From RUG754 sp964345365 (GTDB lineage: Bacteria > Bacillota > Clostridia > Peptostreptococcales > Anaerovoracaceae): a stretch of 45,083 nt of DNA. The translations under genes were made by a program, and so were the position numbers. Of the stretch, positions 33,965 to 42,539 are shown piece after piece (positions within the stretch are counted from its first letter, which is position 1; every line of letters starts with the position of its first letter). The notes under the pieces are model-generated. The model saw only the letters and a program-made list of their open reading frames with translations. It was not told the DNA's origin and ran no database searches. The stretch is from positions 1 to 45,083 of the forward strand of contig CAYFQR010000007.1 of the NCBI GenBank assembly GCA_964345365.1, given 5' to 3'.

Positions 33965-34987
33965 ATGCAAGAAGACAGAATAACCAGTACAGCCATATTT
34001 GCGGGCGAGTCCGGGCAGGAAACCGGATTAAGACCGAAGCTGCTTGCGGATTATATAGGGCAAAGACTTGTGAAGGACAACCTAAAAATCTTCATAGAAG
34101 CTGCTAAACAGAGGAGCGAACCTCTCGACCATGTGCTTTTTTACGGGCCGCCGGGCCTGGGTAAGACAACTTTAGCAGGCATAATTGCGAACGAGCTCGG
34201 TGTGGATATTAAGGTCACATCAGGTCCCGCCATAAGCAGAGCCGGTGATTTGGCTGCCATACTCACCAATTTGAACGACAATGATGTACTTTTCATAGAT
34301 GAAATACATAGGCTCAATCGCTCGGTAGAGGAGGTTCTTTATTCGGCGATGGAAGACTATGCGCTTGATATCATAATCGGTAAAGGCCCGTCCGCAAGGT
34401 CGATAAGGCTTGATTTGGCGAAGTTTACCCTCATAGGAGCTACCACGAGAGCCGGTTCGCTTTCCGCACCCCTCAGGGACAGATTCGGTGTAATAGGCAA
34501 GTTTGAGCTTTATAATCCGGATGAACTGAAGCTGATATTAAAAAGATCCGCTAAAATACTTCAAGTTGAGATTGATGACACTTCATTGGACGAAATGGCG
34601 AAACGCTCGCGCGGCACGCCGAGAGTTGCCAACAGGATGCTGAAAAGAATCAGAGACTTCTCACAGGTAAAGGGAAACGGCATCATTGATATCGACATAA
34701 CCAGAGAAGGACTTAAGGCGCTCGGTGTTGATGAACTCGGTCTTGAAAGACTTGACAGAGAGCTTCTCATGACCATAATCGACAGATTCGACGGAGGTCC
34801 GGTAGGAATAGATACAATCGCCGCCTCAATCGGCGAGGAGCGGATAACCTTGGAGGATGTCCATGAGCCGTATCTGATACAGTCCGGCCTATTGTATCGC
34901 ACTCAAAAGGGCAGAATGGTAAGCCGCGACGGGTACAGGCATTTCGGGCTCGAATATCCTGAAACCGACGAAAATATATCTTACTAA
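33965..34987 (+). CDS. ruvB: Holliday junction branch migration helicase RuvB
   Basis: A 340-residue AAA+ motor that drives branch migration with RuvA. It shows LRPKLLADYIGQ, Walker A GPPGLGKTT, Walker B LFIDEIHRLNR, sensor 1 GATTRAG with PLRDRFG, and the C-terminal winged helix with EPYLIQSGLL. AGGAG precedes the ATG. It lies in the ruvC-ruvA-ruvB-queA order. Confidence 0.97.
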   Translation: MQEDRITSTAIFAGESGQETGLRPKLLADYIGQRLVKDNLKIFIEAAKQRSEPLDHVLFYGPPGLGKTTLAGIIANELGVDIKVTSGPAISRAGDLAAILTNLNDNDVLFIDEIHRLNRSVEEVLYSAMEDYALDIIIGKGPSARSIRLDLAKFTLIGATTRAGSLSAPLRDRFGVIGKFELYNPDELKLILKRSAKILQVEIDDTSLDEMAKRSRGTPRVANRMLKRIRDFSQVKGNGIIDIDITREGLKALGVDELGLERLDRELLMTIIDRFDGGPVGIDTIAASIGEERITLEDVHEPYLIQSGLLYRTQKGRMVSRDGYRHFGLEYPETDENISY

Positions 34988-35033
34988 GGATGAGGACTGC
35001 TTTGACAAAGGCGAGCAGCTAAAGATGTAAACA

Positions 35034-36155
35034 ATGAACATATCCGATTTTGACTATATACTTCCTGAAAAACTGATAGCTCAGCACCCGTCAAAAAAAA
35101 GAGACGGGTGCCGTCTTTTGGCTGTCAATATGGATGAGGAAAGCATAGAACACAAACATTTTTATGATATTTTGGAATACCTTGAGGCAGGCGACTGCAT
35201 GGTGCTGAATAACAGCAAAGTGCTTCCCGCAAGGCTGTTCGGCGTCAAAGAAGGAACCGGAGCAAAAGTGGAGTTTCTTTTATCTAAAAGGATAGACGAT
35301 GATAAATGGGAAAGTCTCGTTAGACCGGGAAAGAGACTGAAGGTCGGAGACAGCGTGGTTTTCTCCGGGATAGCGCCATGCGGCACATCTTCGAATTTTC
35401 CGGACGGCAAACTTCTGAGAGCTGAGATTATCGGAAATTCCGACGGAGGCACAAGGTTAGTCGAGTTTTTTTATGAGGGCATATTTATGGAGAGACTCGA
35501 AGAAATCGGACAGATGCCGCTTCCGCCATATATAGAGAGAACAAACGAAAGCGAGGATAAAGACAGATATCAGACCGTATACTCCAAGATAGACGGTTCC
35601 GTGGCAGCTCCTACTGCAGGGCTTCATTTTACTGAAGAGCTTCTAAAAAAAGCCGAGGCGAAAGGAGTTAAGCTTGCGTATGTGACACTTCATGTGGGCA
35701 TAGGCACCTTCAGACCTGTAAAAGCGGACAGGGTTGAGGACCATCACATGCATTTTGAAGAGTATTTTGTCGATTCATCCGCTGCGGAGACAATCAATCA
35801 AACCATAAAATCAGGCGGAAGGATTGTCTCGGTAGGCACCACATCGACGAGAACAGTGGAATCTGCAGCATACCTTGATGAGGGAGCGGGTACATATCTT
35901 GTCAAAGCCGGCACGGGCAACACCGACATATTTATCTACCCCGGATATGAGTTCAAGATAATAGATTGCCTGATAACGAATTTTCATCTGCCGAAGTCGA
36001 CACTGATCATGCTTGTGAGTGCGCTTTATGACAGAGAATCCGTACTTAAGATATATGAAGAAGCGACGAGAGAAGAATATATGTTTTTCAGCTACGGCGA
36101 TGCGACCGCCTTCATGGGCAAAAAACGAAAGCACGGTAAACCGGAAAAGCGATAA
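35034..36155 (+). CDS. queA: S-adenosylmethionine:tRNA ribosyltransferase-isomerase QueA
   Basis: A 373-residue enzyme that transfers the ribosyl part of SAM to preQ1 in tRNA, forming epoxyqueuosine. Family blocks are SDFDYILPEKLIAQHP, the DGCRLLAV region, GDCMVLNNSKVLPARLFG, PLPPYIER, GSVAAPTAGLHFTEELL, HVGIGTFRPV and the late NFHLPKSTLIMLVSAL. It is longer than the usual 340-350 residues owing to an insertion before the LVEFFYEG block. It follows ruvB as in Bacillus, but tgt is not adjacent. Its product is the substrate of QueH at 8427. Confidence 0.96.
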   Translation: MNISDFDYILPEKLIAQHPSKKRDGCRLLAVNMDEESIEHKHFYDILEYLEAGDCMVLNNSKVLPARLFGVKEGTGAKVEFLLSKRIDDDKWESLVRPGKRLKVGDSVVFSGIAPCGTSSNFPDGKLLRAEIIGNSDGGTRLVEFFYEGIFMERLEEIGQMPLPPYIERTNESEDKDRYQTVYSKIDGSVAAPTAGLHFTEELLKKAEAKGVKLAYVTLHVGIGTFRPVKADRVEDHHMHFEEYFVDSSAAETINQTIKSGGRIVSVGTTSTRTVESAAYLDEGAGTYLVKAGTGNTDIFIYPGYEFKIIDCLITNFHLPKSTLIMLVSALYDRESVLKIYEEATREEYMFFSYGDATAFMGKKRKHGKPEKR

Positions 36156-36164
36156 TATCCGAAA

Positions 36165-36192
36165 AGGCACCTTAAATGAGGTGCCTATTTTA
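36165..36192. terminator. Terminator between queA and trmL
   Basis: AGGCACCT (36165-36172) pairs perfectly with AGGTGCCT (36179-36186) around TAAATG, followed by ATTTTA. AAAA precedes it, so it can work in both directions for the convergent genes. Confidence 0.85.
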
Positions 36193-36212
36193 GCATTATA
36201 TTCATATCGAAT

Positions 36213-36698
36213 TTACTTCAGCTTCGGGAAGCCCAGCTGCCTCAGGGCTTCAAACAGTATTATATTGGCGGAGTTTGACAGATTAAATGAACGCAGCCTC
36301 GTGTCTTCGCTCATCGGTATTCTGACTGCCGTGTCGTTGTGCTTGTCGATGAAAGGGCGGGGAAGACCGGCTGTTTCCCTCCCGAAAATAAACATATCTC
36401 CGTCCGCATAATCAAAATCGGTATATATGTGTTCACCTTTAGTCGTCGCTAAAAAGAGCCTGTGCGGGTCAGTGCCGAAAGGGTCGTATTTATTCATGAA
36501 GTCATCGAGGGATTCGTGAATCTCAAGGTTCACATATTGCCAATAGTCAAGACCGGCACGCTTAAGAGCCTTGTCATCTATTGAAAAGCCGAGAGGCTTT
36601 ACGAGGTGCAGAACCGTCCCCGTTGCCGCGCAGGTTCTGGCAATATTTCCCGTATTCGGCGGGATTTCAGGTTCAACCAATACTATGTGTAAGGGCAT
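36213..36698 (-). CDS. trmL: tRNA (cytidine(34)-2'-O)-methyltransferase TrmL
   Basis: A 161-residue SPOUT methyltransferase that modifies the wobble base of certain leucine tRNAs. Family blocks are IVLVEPEIPPNTGNIART, HLVKPLGF, RAGLDYW, FGRETAGLP and RSFNLSNSANIILFEAL. Length is standard. AAAGGAGA precedes the ATG on the minus strand. It is monocistronic. Confidence 0.96.
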   Translation of the reverse strand: MPLHIVLVEPEIPPNTGNIARTCAATGTVLHLVKPLGFSIDDKALKRAGLDYWQYVNLEIHESLDDFMNKYDPFGTDPHRLFLATTKGEHIYTDFDYADGDMFIFGRETAGLPRPFIDKHNDTAVRIPMSEDTRLRSFNLSNSANIILFEALRQLGFPKLK

Positions 36699-36805
36699 CT
36701 TATATCTCCTTTTCTATTTTTAATCAACAATACCCTGTTATTTTACCAAAAATATTAAAAAAATAAAGACAAATTAAAGACTTTTCCTGTTTTTTGTTGT
36801 ATAAT

Positions 36806-36930
36806 CTTCAACTGTCGGGGTTCGCGGATGTTCTAAAAAAATGTTCTATTGATATCGATAGAATCCCCATTGAAAATAAATATATTAACAATCATAGATT
36901 TGGTCATGTAATCGGCCACATAACAGGAGG
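36806..36930 (+). other. Leader region of the homoserine dehydrogenase gene
   Basis: A TATAAT at 36800-36805 is a possible -10 without a good -35. The leader has GGGG near 36817 pairing with CCCC near 36866, a direct repeat of ATGTTCTA at 36828 and 36841, and the near-palindrome CTATTGATATCGATAG. It matches no riboswitch or T-box pattern that I recognise. Confidence 0.4.
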
Positions 36931-37887
36931 ATGATGAAAGTGAAGAAGCTCAATGTTGCAATATTAGGTTTCGGTACGGTAGGAGGCGGCACATACGAAA
37001 TACTTAAGAATAACGCCGACATAATAACCGTGAGAAGCGGTGCGGAGATAAGAGTAACTAAGATTTTTTCACGCAGCCTGAAGGAAGGTCTGCCTGAGGA
37101 TATCTATACTGACAATATAGACGATGTGCTGTCTGACAACAGCATAGATTGTGTTGTTGAGGTGCTTGGCGGAGTGCAGCCCGCTACCGAATATATGATA
37201 AAAGCGATGGACAGCGGCAAGCATGTCATTTCGGCAAATAAGGCGGCTATTGCGGAGTCGTGGAAAGAATTGAATGAAGCTGCTGAAAGAAATAACGTCA
37301 AATTCCTATATGAAGCTTCGGTAGGCGGCGGCATACCGGTGCTTACGGCGATAAGAGGTCAGCTTTCGGGGAATCGTTTCACCGAGGTAACGGGTATAGT
37401 GAACGGTACATCAAACTACATATTGACGAAGATGAGCGAAGAGGGGCTTGGCTATACCGATGCACTCAGACAGGCTCAGGAGCTCGGCTTCGCCGAAAGC
37501 GATCCTACGGCTGATGTGGAAGGCTTCGATGCGGCAAACAAATTGACCATACTCACCGCTCTTCTTTTTGATGAATATATTCACCCTATGGACATACCGA
37601 GATGCGGTATGGTTCATATTACGGAAGATGACATAAGGAGAGCTTCCGAAAAACACGAGAAGATAAAGCTGATTGCCCGTGCGTATTACAAGAACGGTGA
37701 ACTGAGATGCAGCGTTAAGCCGGAGGGAGTAGCGTATTCGCATCCTCTATCAAGTGTTTCAAATGAGTATAACGCCATATATATAACAGGAGATGCGGTA
37801 GGCGACATAATGCTTTACGGCAAAGGAGCGGGAGCGCTTCCTACAGGCTCGGCTGTTGTCGGAGATATAATAAGCCTGGTTAAATAG
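36931..37887 (+). CDS. hom: Homoserine dehydrogenase without ACT domain
   Basis: A 318-residue NAD(P)-dependent enzyme reducing aspartate semialdehyde to homoserine for threonine and methionine synthesis. The Rossmann start VAILGFGTVGGGTYEIL, EVLGGVQPA, ISANKAAIAE, YEASVGGGIPVL, GIVNGTSNYIL and the catalytic-domain block FAESDPTADVEGFDAANKL are all present. The C-terminal ACT domain found in forms of about 430 residues is absent, with no remnant downstream, so feedback by threonine through that domain is not expected. AGGAGG directly abuts the ATG at 36931; ATG 36934 or GTG 36940 may be the true start. No other threonine-pathway gene is adjacent. Confidence 0.94.
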   Translation: MMKVKKLNVAILGFGTVGGGTYEILKNNADIITVRSGAEIRVTKIFSRSLKEGLPEDIYTDNIDDVLSDNSIDCVVEVLGGVQPATEYMIKAMDSGKHVISANKAAIAESWKELNEAAERNNVKFLYEASVGGGIPVLTAIRGQLSGNRFTEVTGIVNGTSNYILTKMSEEGLGYTDALRQAQELGFAESDPTADVEGFDAANKLTILTALLFDEYIHPMDIPRCGMVHITEDDIRRASEKHEKIKLIARAYYKNGELRCSVKPEGVAYSHPLSSVSNEYNAIYITGDAVGDIMLYGKGAGALPTGSAVVGDIISLVK

Positions 37888-37930
37888 CGGATTAAAATAA
37901 ATAACATATCAATCAACATTGAGTTTCCGA

Positions 37931-37966
37931 AGCTGCATGCGACAGGTCTTAAGCGTAAATGCAGCT
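37931..37966. repeat. Eight-bp perfect inverted repeat
   Basis: AGCTGCAT (37931-37938) and ATGCAGCT (37959-37966) surround a 20-base loop between hom and the SEC-C gene. No T tract follows, so a terminator role is doubtful. Confidence 0.4.
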
Positions 37967-38032
37967 GATTGGACAATAAAACGATGTAAGAAATATAAGA
38001 ATCAAGATAAAATATGAGGAGAGTAAGCAATA

Positions 38033-38530
38033 ATGAGTTATTATAAAGAATGGAACGAACTGATGGATTCGCAGACTGAAGAAACCTTCGAGCAATTTTG
38101 GAAAGAGTATGCCGGAACGGAACAAAAGGTCTATCAGTATATTCTCTCGACCTATCCTGAAAAATTCGAGGGCAGATTCATAGATTTGGTAAATCAATTT
38201 GAAGCTAAGCCTGAGATTTTCATGGGCTTCTGCGACGGAATCAATGCTTCGCTTCTAAAGGAAAACAATCTTGAAAGCATAGAAGATGACAGCGTTATCG
38301 GCTTTGATATCGATTTTGAAAAGCTTTTCTTTAATATGCTTAAGGCGGACGCGGAATATCTCTATACGCTTGAGGAATGGTTGAATGTATTCGATGAAGA
38401 GAAGCTCAAATCCATTGTTAAAGACTATAAGCGTTCAAAGACGGTTCGTGCCGAAATGAAACCCGGAAGAAACGAACCATGTCCGTGCGGCAGCGGCAAA
38501 AAATACAAAAACTGCTGCGGCAAAAACTGA
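38033..38530 (+). CDS. SEC-C motif protein
   Basis: A 165-residue acidic, soluble protein. The N-terminal 135 residues are mostly helical and match no family that I recognise. The last 25 residues form a SEC-C metal-binding motif (GRNEPCPCGSGKKYKNCC), the zinc-binding tail that also ends SecA. Many small stand-alone proteins carry this tail and their functions are mostly unknown. AGGAG lies rather far, about 12 bases, before the ATG. A terminator follows. Confidence 0.85.
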   Translation: MSYYKEWNELMDSQTEETFEQFWKEYAGTEQKVYQYILSTYPEKFEGRFIDLVNQFEAKPEIFMGFCDGINASLLKENNLESIEDDSVIGFDIDFEKLFFNMLKADAEYLYTLEEWLNVFDEEKLKSIVKDYKRSKTVRAEMKPGRNEPCPCGSGKKYKNCCGKN

Positions 38531-38574
38531 AAGACATCCAAGAACACGAAAATGCGCTGAGTGCGGGAAAAATA

Positions 38575-38620
38575 AAAAACACGCGTTTTGCCGAATCCTG
38601 CAGCGCGTTTTTTGTGTGTT
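38575..38620 (+). terminator. Probable terminator after the SEC-C gene
   Basis: AAAAA-C-ACGCG (38575-38585) can pair with CGCGT-T-TTTTT (38604-38614). The T-rich tract TTTTTTGTGTGTTTTT follows. GCGCTG/CAGCGC at 38554 and 38601 offers an alternative stem. Confidence 0.65.
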
Positions 38621-38646
38621 TTTCAAAAATACATTCTGCGCTAACC

Positions 38647-38675
38647 TTGAATAACAACCTGAGATTTGGTATAAT
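38647..38675 (+). promoter_or_regulatory. Probable sigma-A promoter of rpoN
   Basis: TTGAAT (38647-38652) and TATAAT (38670-38675) are exactly 17 bases apart. Transcription would begin near 38682, about 70 bases before the rpoN ATG. Confidence 0.65.
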
Positions 38676-38752
38676 AGTTGCATGCGCCGCATTGCGCGCG
38701 AGTATTGTAAGCGATAAAATCATTATATCGCGGCAAATTGACAAGGATATAT

Positions 38753-40174
38753 ATGAAACTCGGATATGACCTTACAATAGAACAATCTCAAAAGCTCATG
38801 ATGACCCCTGAGCTGATTCAGGCTATCCAAATACTGCAGATGAATTCGCATGAGCTTGAGGAGCATGTGCAGAATGAAATGCTTGAGAATCCGTTGCTTG
38901 AACTTGATCACAAGAACATAAGAAACGGCATAGAAAGTGATGCATTAAAGAGAGAACAGCTTCAAAAGAACGAGGCGGAGCAGGACGAAATCGACCTCAG
39001 AGAAAAAATAGTCGAATCGGAGTATGATGATATAAGCTACAGACAGTGGGAGCACAGGGCTACCGACGAAGATTCGTTGACTTTCGACCAATATACTTCA
39101 AAAGAAGAAACCTTGCAGGACTATTTGCTTTTGCAGTTAACTTTTTCTGATTTGGAAGGCTACGAAAAAAAGATAGGTCGTTTTATCGTCGAAAACATAG
39201 ACGATAACGGATACTTGACTGTTGACAATTCGGAAATTTGCAATGCGTTTAAGATTGACGATGACAAGGCTGAGAAAATAATTGAGATAATTCAAGGCTT
39301 TGAACCGGTGGGTGTCGGTTCGAGGTCGCTTGAGGAGTGTCTGATAATTCAACTTTCGTCCAAGGGGCTTCTTGAGGACAGTATAGAATATATAATCCTT
39401 CATCATTTGAAGGATATCGGCGAAAACAGACTTCAGAACGTTTCAAAGCAAACAGGGCTGACGGTACCTGAAGTTCAGATGATAGGTGATTTAATCAGAA
39501 CATTGGAGCCTAAACCGGGACGCAAATATTCTTCCGGTGAGGACATAAGATATATAGTTCCCGATATCATAGTCGAAAAACAGGATGACGGTTTTACCGT
39601 TTATTCAAACGACAACTCCATTCCGCATCTGATGGTGAGTGCATATTATGTCAACCTTGCCAAGACGCATAAAGAAGATGAGGAGGTTCAGAAATATCTC
39701 ACTGATAAATATAATTCGGCTCTGTGGCTTATCCGGTCTATTCAGCAGAGAAAACAGACCATATACAATGTCGCATGTGCAGTTGTTGATTACCAAATAG
39801 ATTTTCTGGAAAATGGCGATAAACATCTGAAGACCATGACTCTGAAGCAGATCGCCGATATAGTGGGTGTACATGAGTCAACCGTCAGTCGAAGCACAAA
39901 CGGTAAATATATTCAGACACCGAGAGGGGTATATGAACTGAAATATTTCTTCTGCTCCGGAGATACAAACTCCGATGGAGCCGGCTTGTCATCAAATTCG
40001 ATAAAAACGTTCATAAAAGAAATAATTGATAATGAAGACAACAAAAAACCTTATTCCGATCAGGAATTGGTTCACATTCTTTCGGAAAAAGGGATAGAGA
40101 TATCCAGAAGAACCGTTGCTAAATATCGGGAGAGCATGGAAATACTTTCTTCATCGAAAAGAAGGAGATTTTAA
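38753..40174 (+). CDS. rpoN: RNA polymerase sigma-54 factor
   Basis: A 473-residue alternative sigma factor that needs enhancer-binding AAA+ activators. The Gln-rich region I at the N terminus reads LMMTPELIQAIQILQM. The core-binding region follows. The helix-turn-helix is LKQIADIVGVHESTVSR, and the C-terminal RpoN box is SRRTVAKYRE, which contacts the -24 element. ATG 38753 has AAGG upstream; the TTG at 38738 is less likely. It lies 43 bases before pgk on the same strand. I saw no -24/-12 promoter in the window. Confidence 0.96.
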   Translation: MKLGYDLTIEQSQKLMMTPELIQAIQILQMNSHELEEHVQNEMLENPLLELDHKNIRNGIESDALKREQLQKNEAEQDEIDLREKIVESEYDDISYRQWEHRATDEDSLTFDQYTSKEETLQDYLLLQLTFSDLEGYEKKIGRFIVENIDDNGYLTVDNSEICNAFKIDDDKAEKIIEIIQGFEPVGVGSRSLEECLIIQLSSKGLLEDSIEYIILHHLKDIGENRLQNVSKQTGLTVPEVQMIGDLIRTLEPKPGRKYSSGEDIRYIVPDIIVEKQDDGFTVYSNDNSIPHLMVSAYYVNLAKTHKEDEEVQKYLTDKYNSALWLIRSIQQRKQTIYNVACAVVDYQIDFLENGDKHLKTMTLKQIADIVGVHESTVSRSTNGKYIQTPRGVYELKYFFCSGDTNSDGAGLSSNSIKTFIKEIIDNEDNKKPYSDQELVHILSEKGIEISRRTVAKYRESMEILSSSKRRRF

Positions 40175-40217
40175 TTTATTTCATTTTTGTTATATTCAAT
40201 TATGTGAGGAGGAAAAA

Positions 40218-41402
40218 ATGAAAAAAACTGTTAGGGACGTAGAATTTAGCGGGAAGCGAGCATTGGTTAGATGTGATTTTAACGTACCTCTGGAAAACGG
40301 CAGGATTACCGATGATACCAGAATCACGGCTGCACTGCCGACTATCGAATACCTTATTGAGAACGGTGCAAAGGTGATACTCATGTCGCACCTCGGGAGA
40401 CCGGACGGCGAAGCTAAGCCTGAATTTACGCTTGAGCCGGTGGCCAAGCGCCTCACGGAGCTTCTTAAACAGGAGGTAATCTTTGCCGCATCGCCGGTTG
40501 TGGTGGATGAGCAGGTTGGAAATAAAGTGAAAAACTTAAAAGACGGGCAGGTGCTTTTACTTGAGAATGTCAGATTCCGCAAAGAAGAAACAAAAAACGA
40601 ACCGGGATTCGCAAAGGAACTTGCATCACTCGGAGATATATTTGTAAATGATGCTTTCGGTACCGCACATAGAGCACATGCCTCAACCGCCGGAATAGCG
40701 GACTATCTCCCTTGCGTTTCGGGATTCCTGATTGAAAAAGAAATAAAGTTCTTAGGTGATGCGGTTAATAATCCTGAAAGGCCGTTTGTAGCGATAATGG
40801 GCGGCTCTAAAGTTGCAGATAAAATTTCCGTGTTGGAAAATCTTTTGGAAAAAGTCGACACCCTCATAATCGGAGGCGGTATGAAAGACGCATTCTATAA
40901 ATCTCAAGGGCTTGGAATAGGCACATCGCTTTTAGCAGAGGGTAATGCGGAAATCGCCGCAAGTATACTTCAAAAAGCCGCGGAAAAAGGTGTGAGGCTT
41001 GTTCTGCCGATTGACAATGTCTGTAGCAAAGAATTTGCCAACGACTCCGAGCGCGGTGTATATTATGCCGATGAAATTCCTGAAAACATGATGGCACTTG
41101 ACATAGGGCCGGAAACTGTCGCAATGTACAAAGAAATCTTAAAAGACGCTAAAACGGTTGTATGGAACGGCCCTGTGGGCGTTTTCGAGATGGATAATTT
41201 CGCGGCGGGCACAAGAGGAGTCGCCGAGATTTTAGCGGGGCTTGATGCCGTTACAATTATAGGCGGCGGTGATTCGGCCGCAGCGGTCGAGAAGTTCGGA
41301 TTGAAAGATAAGATGACACATATTTCCACAGGAGGCGGCGCATCTCTTGAGTTCCTTGAAGGTAAGGTACTTCCGGGAATTGCCGTAATTGAAGACAAAT
41401 AG
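40218..41402 (+). CDS. pgk: Phosphoglycerate kinase
   Basis: A 394-residue glycolytic kinase that makes ATP from 1,3-bisphosphoglycerate. Signatures are RCDFNVPLENG, MSHLGRPDG, LLLENVRFRKEE, GGSKVADKI, NGPVGVFEM and IGGGDSAAAVEKFG. ATG 40218 follows AGGAGG; the longer frame from 40116 lies within rpoN and is rejected. It precedes gap by nine bases, an inverted order compared with the usual gap-pgk of Bacillota. Confidence 0.98.
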   Translation: MKKTVRDVEFSGKRALVRCDFNVPLENGRITDDTRITAALPTIEYLIENGAKVILMSHLGRPDGEAKPEFTLEPVAKRLTELLKQEVIFAASPVVVDEQVGNKVKNLKDGQVLLLENVRFRKEETKNEPGFAKELASLGDIFVNDAFGTAHRAHASTAGIADYLPCVSGFLIEKEIKFLGDAVNNPERPFVAIMGGSKVADKISVLENLLEKVDTLIIGGGMKDAFYKSQGLGIGTSLLAEGNAEIAASILQKAAEKGVRLVLPIDNVCSKEFANDSERGVYYADEIPENMMALDIGPETVAMYKEILKDAKTVVWNGPVGVFEMDNFAAGTRGVAEILAGLDAVTIIGGGDSAAAVEKFGLKDKMTHISTGGGASLEFLEGKVLPGIAVIEDK

Positions 41403-41411
41403 GAGGGCAGT

Positions 41412-42431
41412 ATGATTAATGTTGCTATAAACGGGTTCGGCAGAATAGGCCGGCTTGCATTCAGACAGATATTGGAAGATAAAGAAATGAAGGTTGTAGC
41501 CATAAATGACCTGACAGAGCCGAGAATGCTGGCACATCTCCTTAAGTATGATTCCATTCAGGGAGGCTTCAAGGGGCATGAGGTCAGTTGCTATGAGGGA
41601 TCCATTATGGTTGACGGAGAAAAGTTTATTGTCTACAAAGAAGCCGATGCGAGCAAACTCCCCTGGAAAGAACACGATATTGATATAGTGCTCGAATGCA
41701 CGGGATTTTATACTTCTAAAGCGAAGTCACAGGCACATATAGATGCGGGAGCCAAAAAAGTTCTCATCTCGGCACCTGCCGGAAACGACCTTCCGACTAT
41801 AGTTTACGGTGTCAATCACGAAATCCTCAAAAAAGAAGATAATATAGTTTCCGGAGCCTCATGCACTACTAACTGTCTTGCGCCTATGGCCAAGGTGTTA
41901 AATCAATATAGAGAGCTTCGTACGGGTTTCATGACTACAATTCATGCTTATACGGGAGACCAGATGCTGCTCGACGGGCCTCATAGAAAAGGTGACTTAA
42001 GGAGAGCAAGAGCCGGTGCGATAAATATCGTACCGAACTCAACCGGCGCAGCGAAAACAATCGGCCTCGTTATTCCGGAGCTTGACGGTAAGCTGATAGG
42101 TTCCGCACAGAGAGTTCCCGTGCCTACCGGCTCTATTACGATACTGGATGCTACCTTAAAAGATATGACGGACACGGTATCCGTGGAGGGAATAAACGCT
42201 GCCATGAAAGCGGCGGCTGACGAGAGCTTCGGATATACGGAAGAAGAGCTTGTTTCATCCGATATAGTGGGAATGAGCTACGGTTCGCTCTTCGATGCGA
42301 CGCAGACGCTTGCACAAAAATGCGGCACGCATATATTCGAGGTCAGGGTAGTGGCATGGTATGACAATGAAATGAGTTATACATATCAGCTTATAAGGAC
42401 TCTCAAATATATGAAACAGTATTGCGACTAA
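41412..42431 (+). CDS. gap: Glyceraldehyde-3-phosphate dehydrogenase
   Basis: A 339-residue NAD-dependent glycolytic enzyme. It has the Rossmann start INGFGRIGRLAFR, the active-site SGASCTTNCLAP with catalytic Cys151, and the late WYDNEMSYT. The Asp in AINDLTEP at the NAD ribose site fits NAD preference and a catabolic role. AGGAGG precedes the ATG. No CggR repressor gene is present upstream, unlike in Bacillus. Confidence 0.98.
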   Translation: MINVAINGFGRIGRLAFRQILEDKEMKVVAINDLTEPRMLAHLLKYDSIQGGFKGHEVSCYEGSIMVDGEKFIVYKEADASKLPWKEHDIDIVLECTGFYTSKAKSQAHIDAGAKKVLISAPAGNDLPTIVYGVNHEILKKEDNIVSGASCTTNCLAPMAKVLNQYRELRTGFMTTIHAYTGDQMLLDGPHRKGDLRRARAGAINIVPNSTGAAKTIGLVIPELDGKLIGSAQRVPVPTGSITILDATLKDMTDTVSVEGINAAMKAAADESFGYTEEELVSSDIVGMSYGSLFDATQTLAQKCGTHIFEVRVVAWYDNEMSYTYQLIRTLKYMKQYCD

Positions 42432-42539
42432 AAATATAGTGAACGGCAACAGAAATATTGTCGACAAAATGATATTACCTATTATTTGCAAGTGAGTAAT
42501 GTTCACTCGCTTATGACTGAATTCAGAAAGGAAGTAAAG

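Noticed and set aside
36019..36411. Plus-strand frame spanning the end of queA and trmL
   Set aside because: It crosses a terminator and is antisense to trmL, with no family match or start signal.
36806..36930. T-box leader for hom
   Set aside because: There is no conserved GGUGGNACC-type antiterminator block and no specifier-loop pattern.
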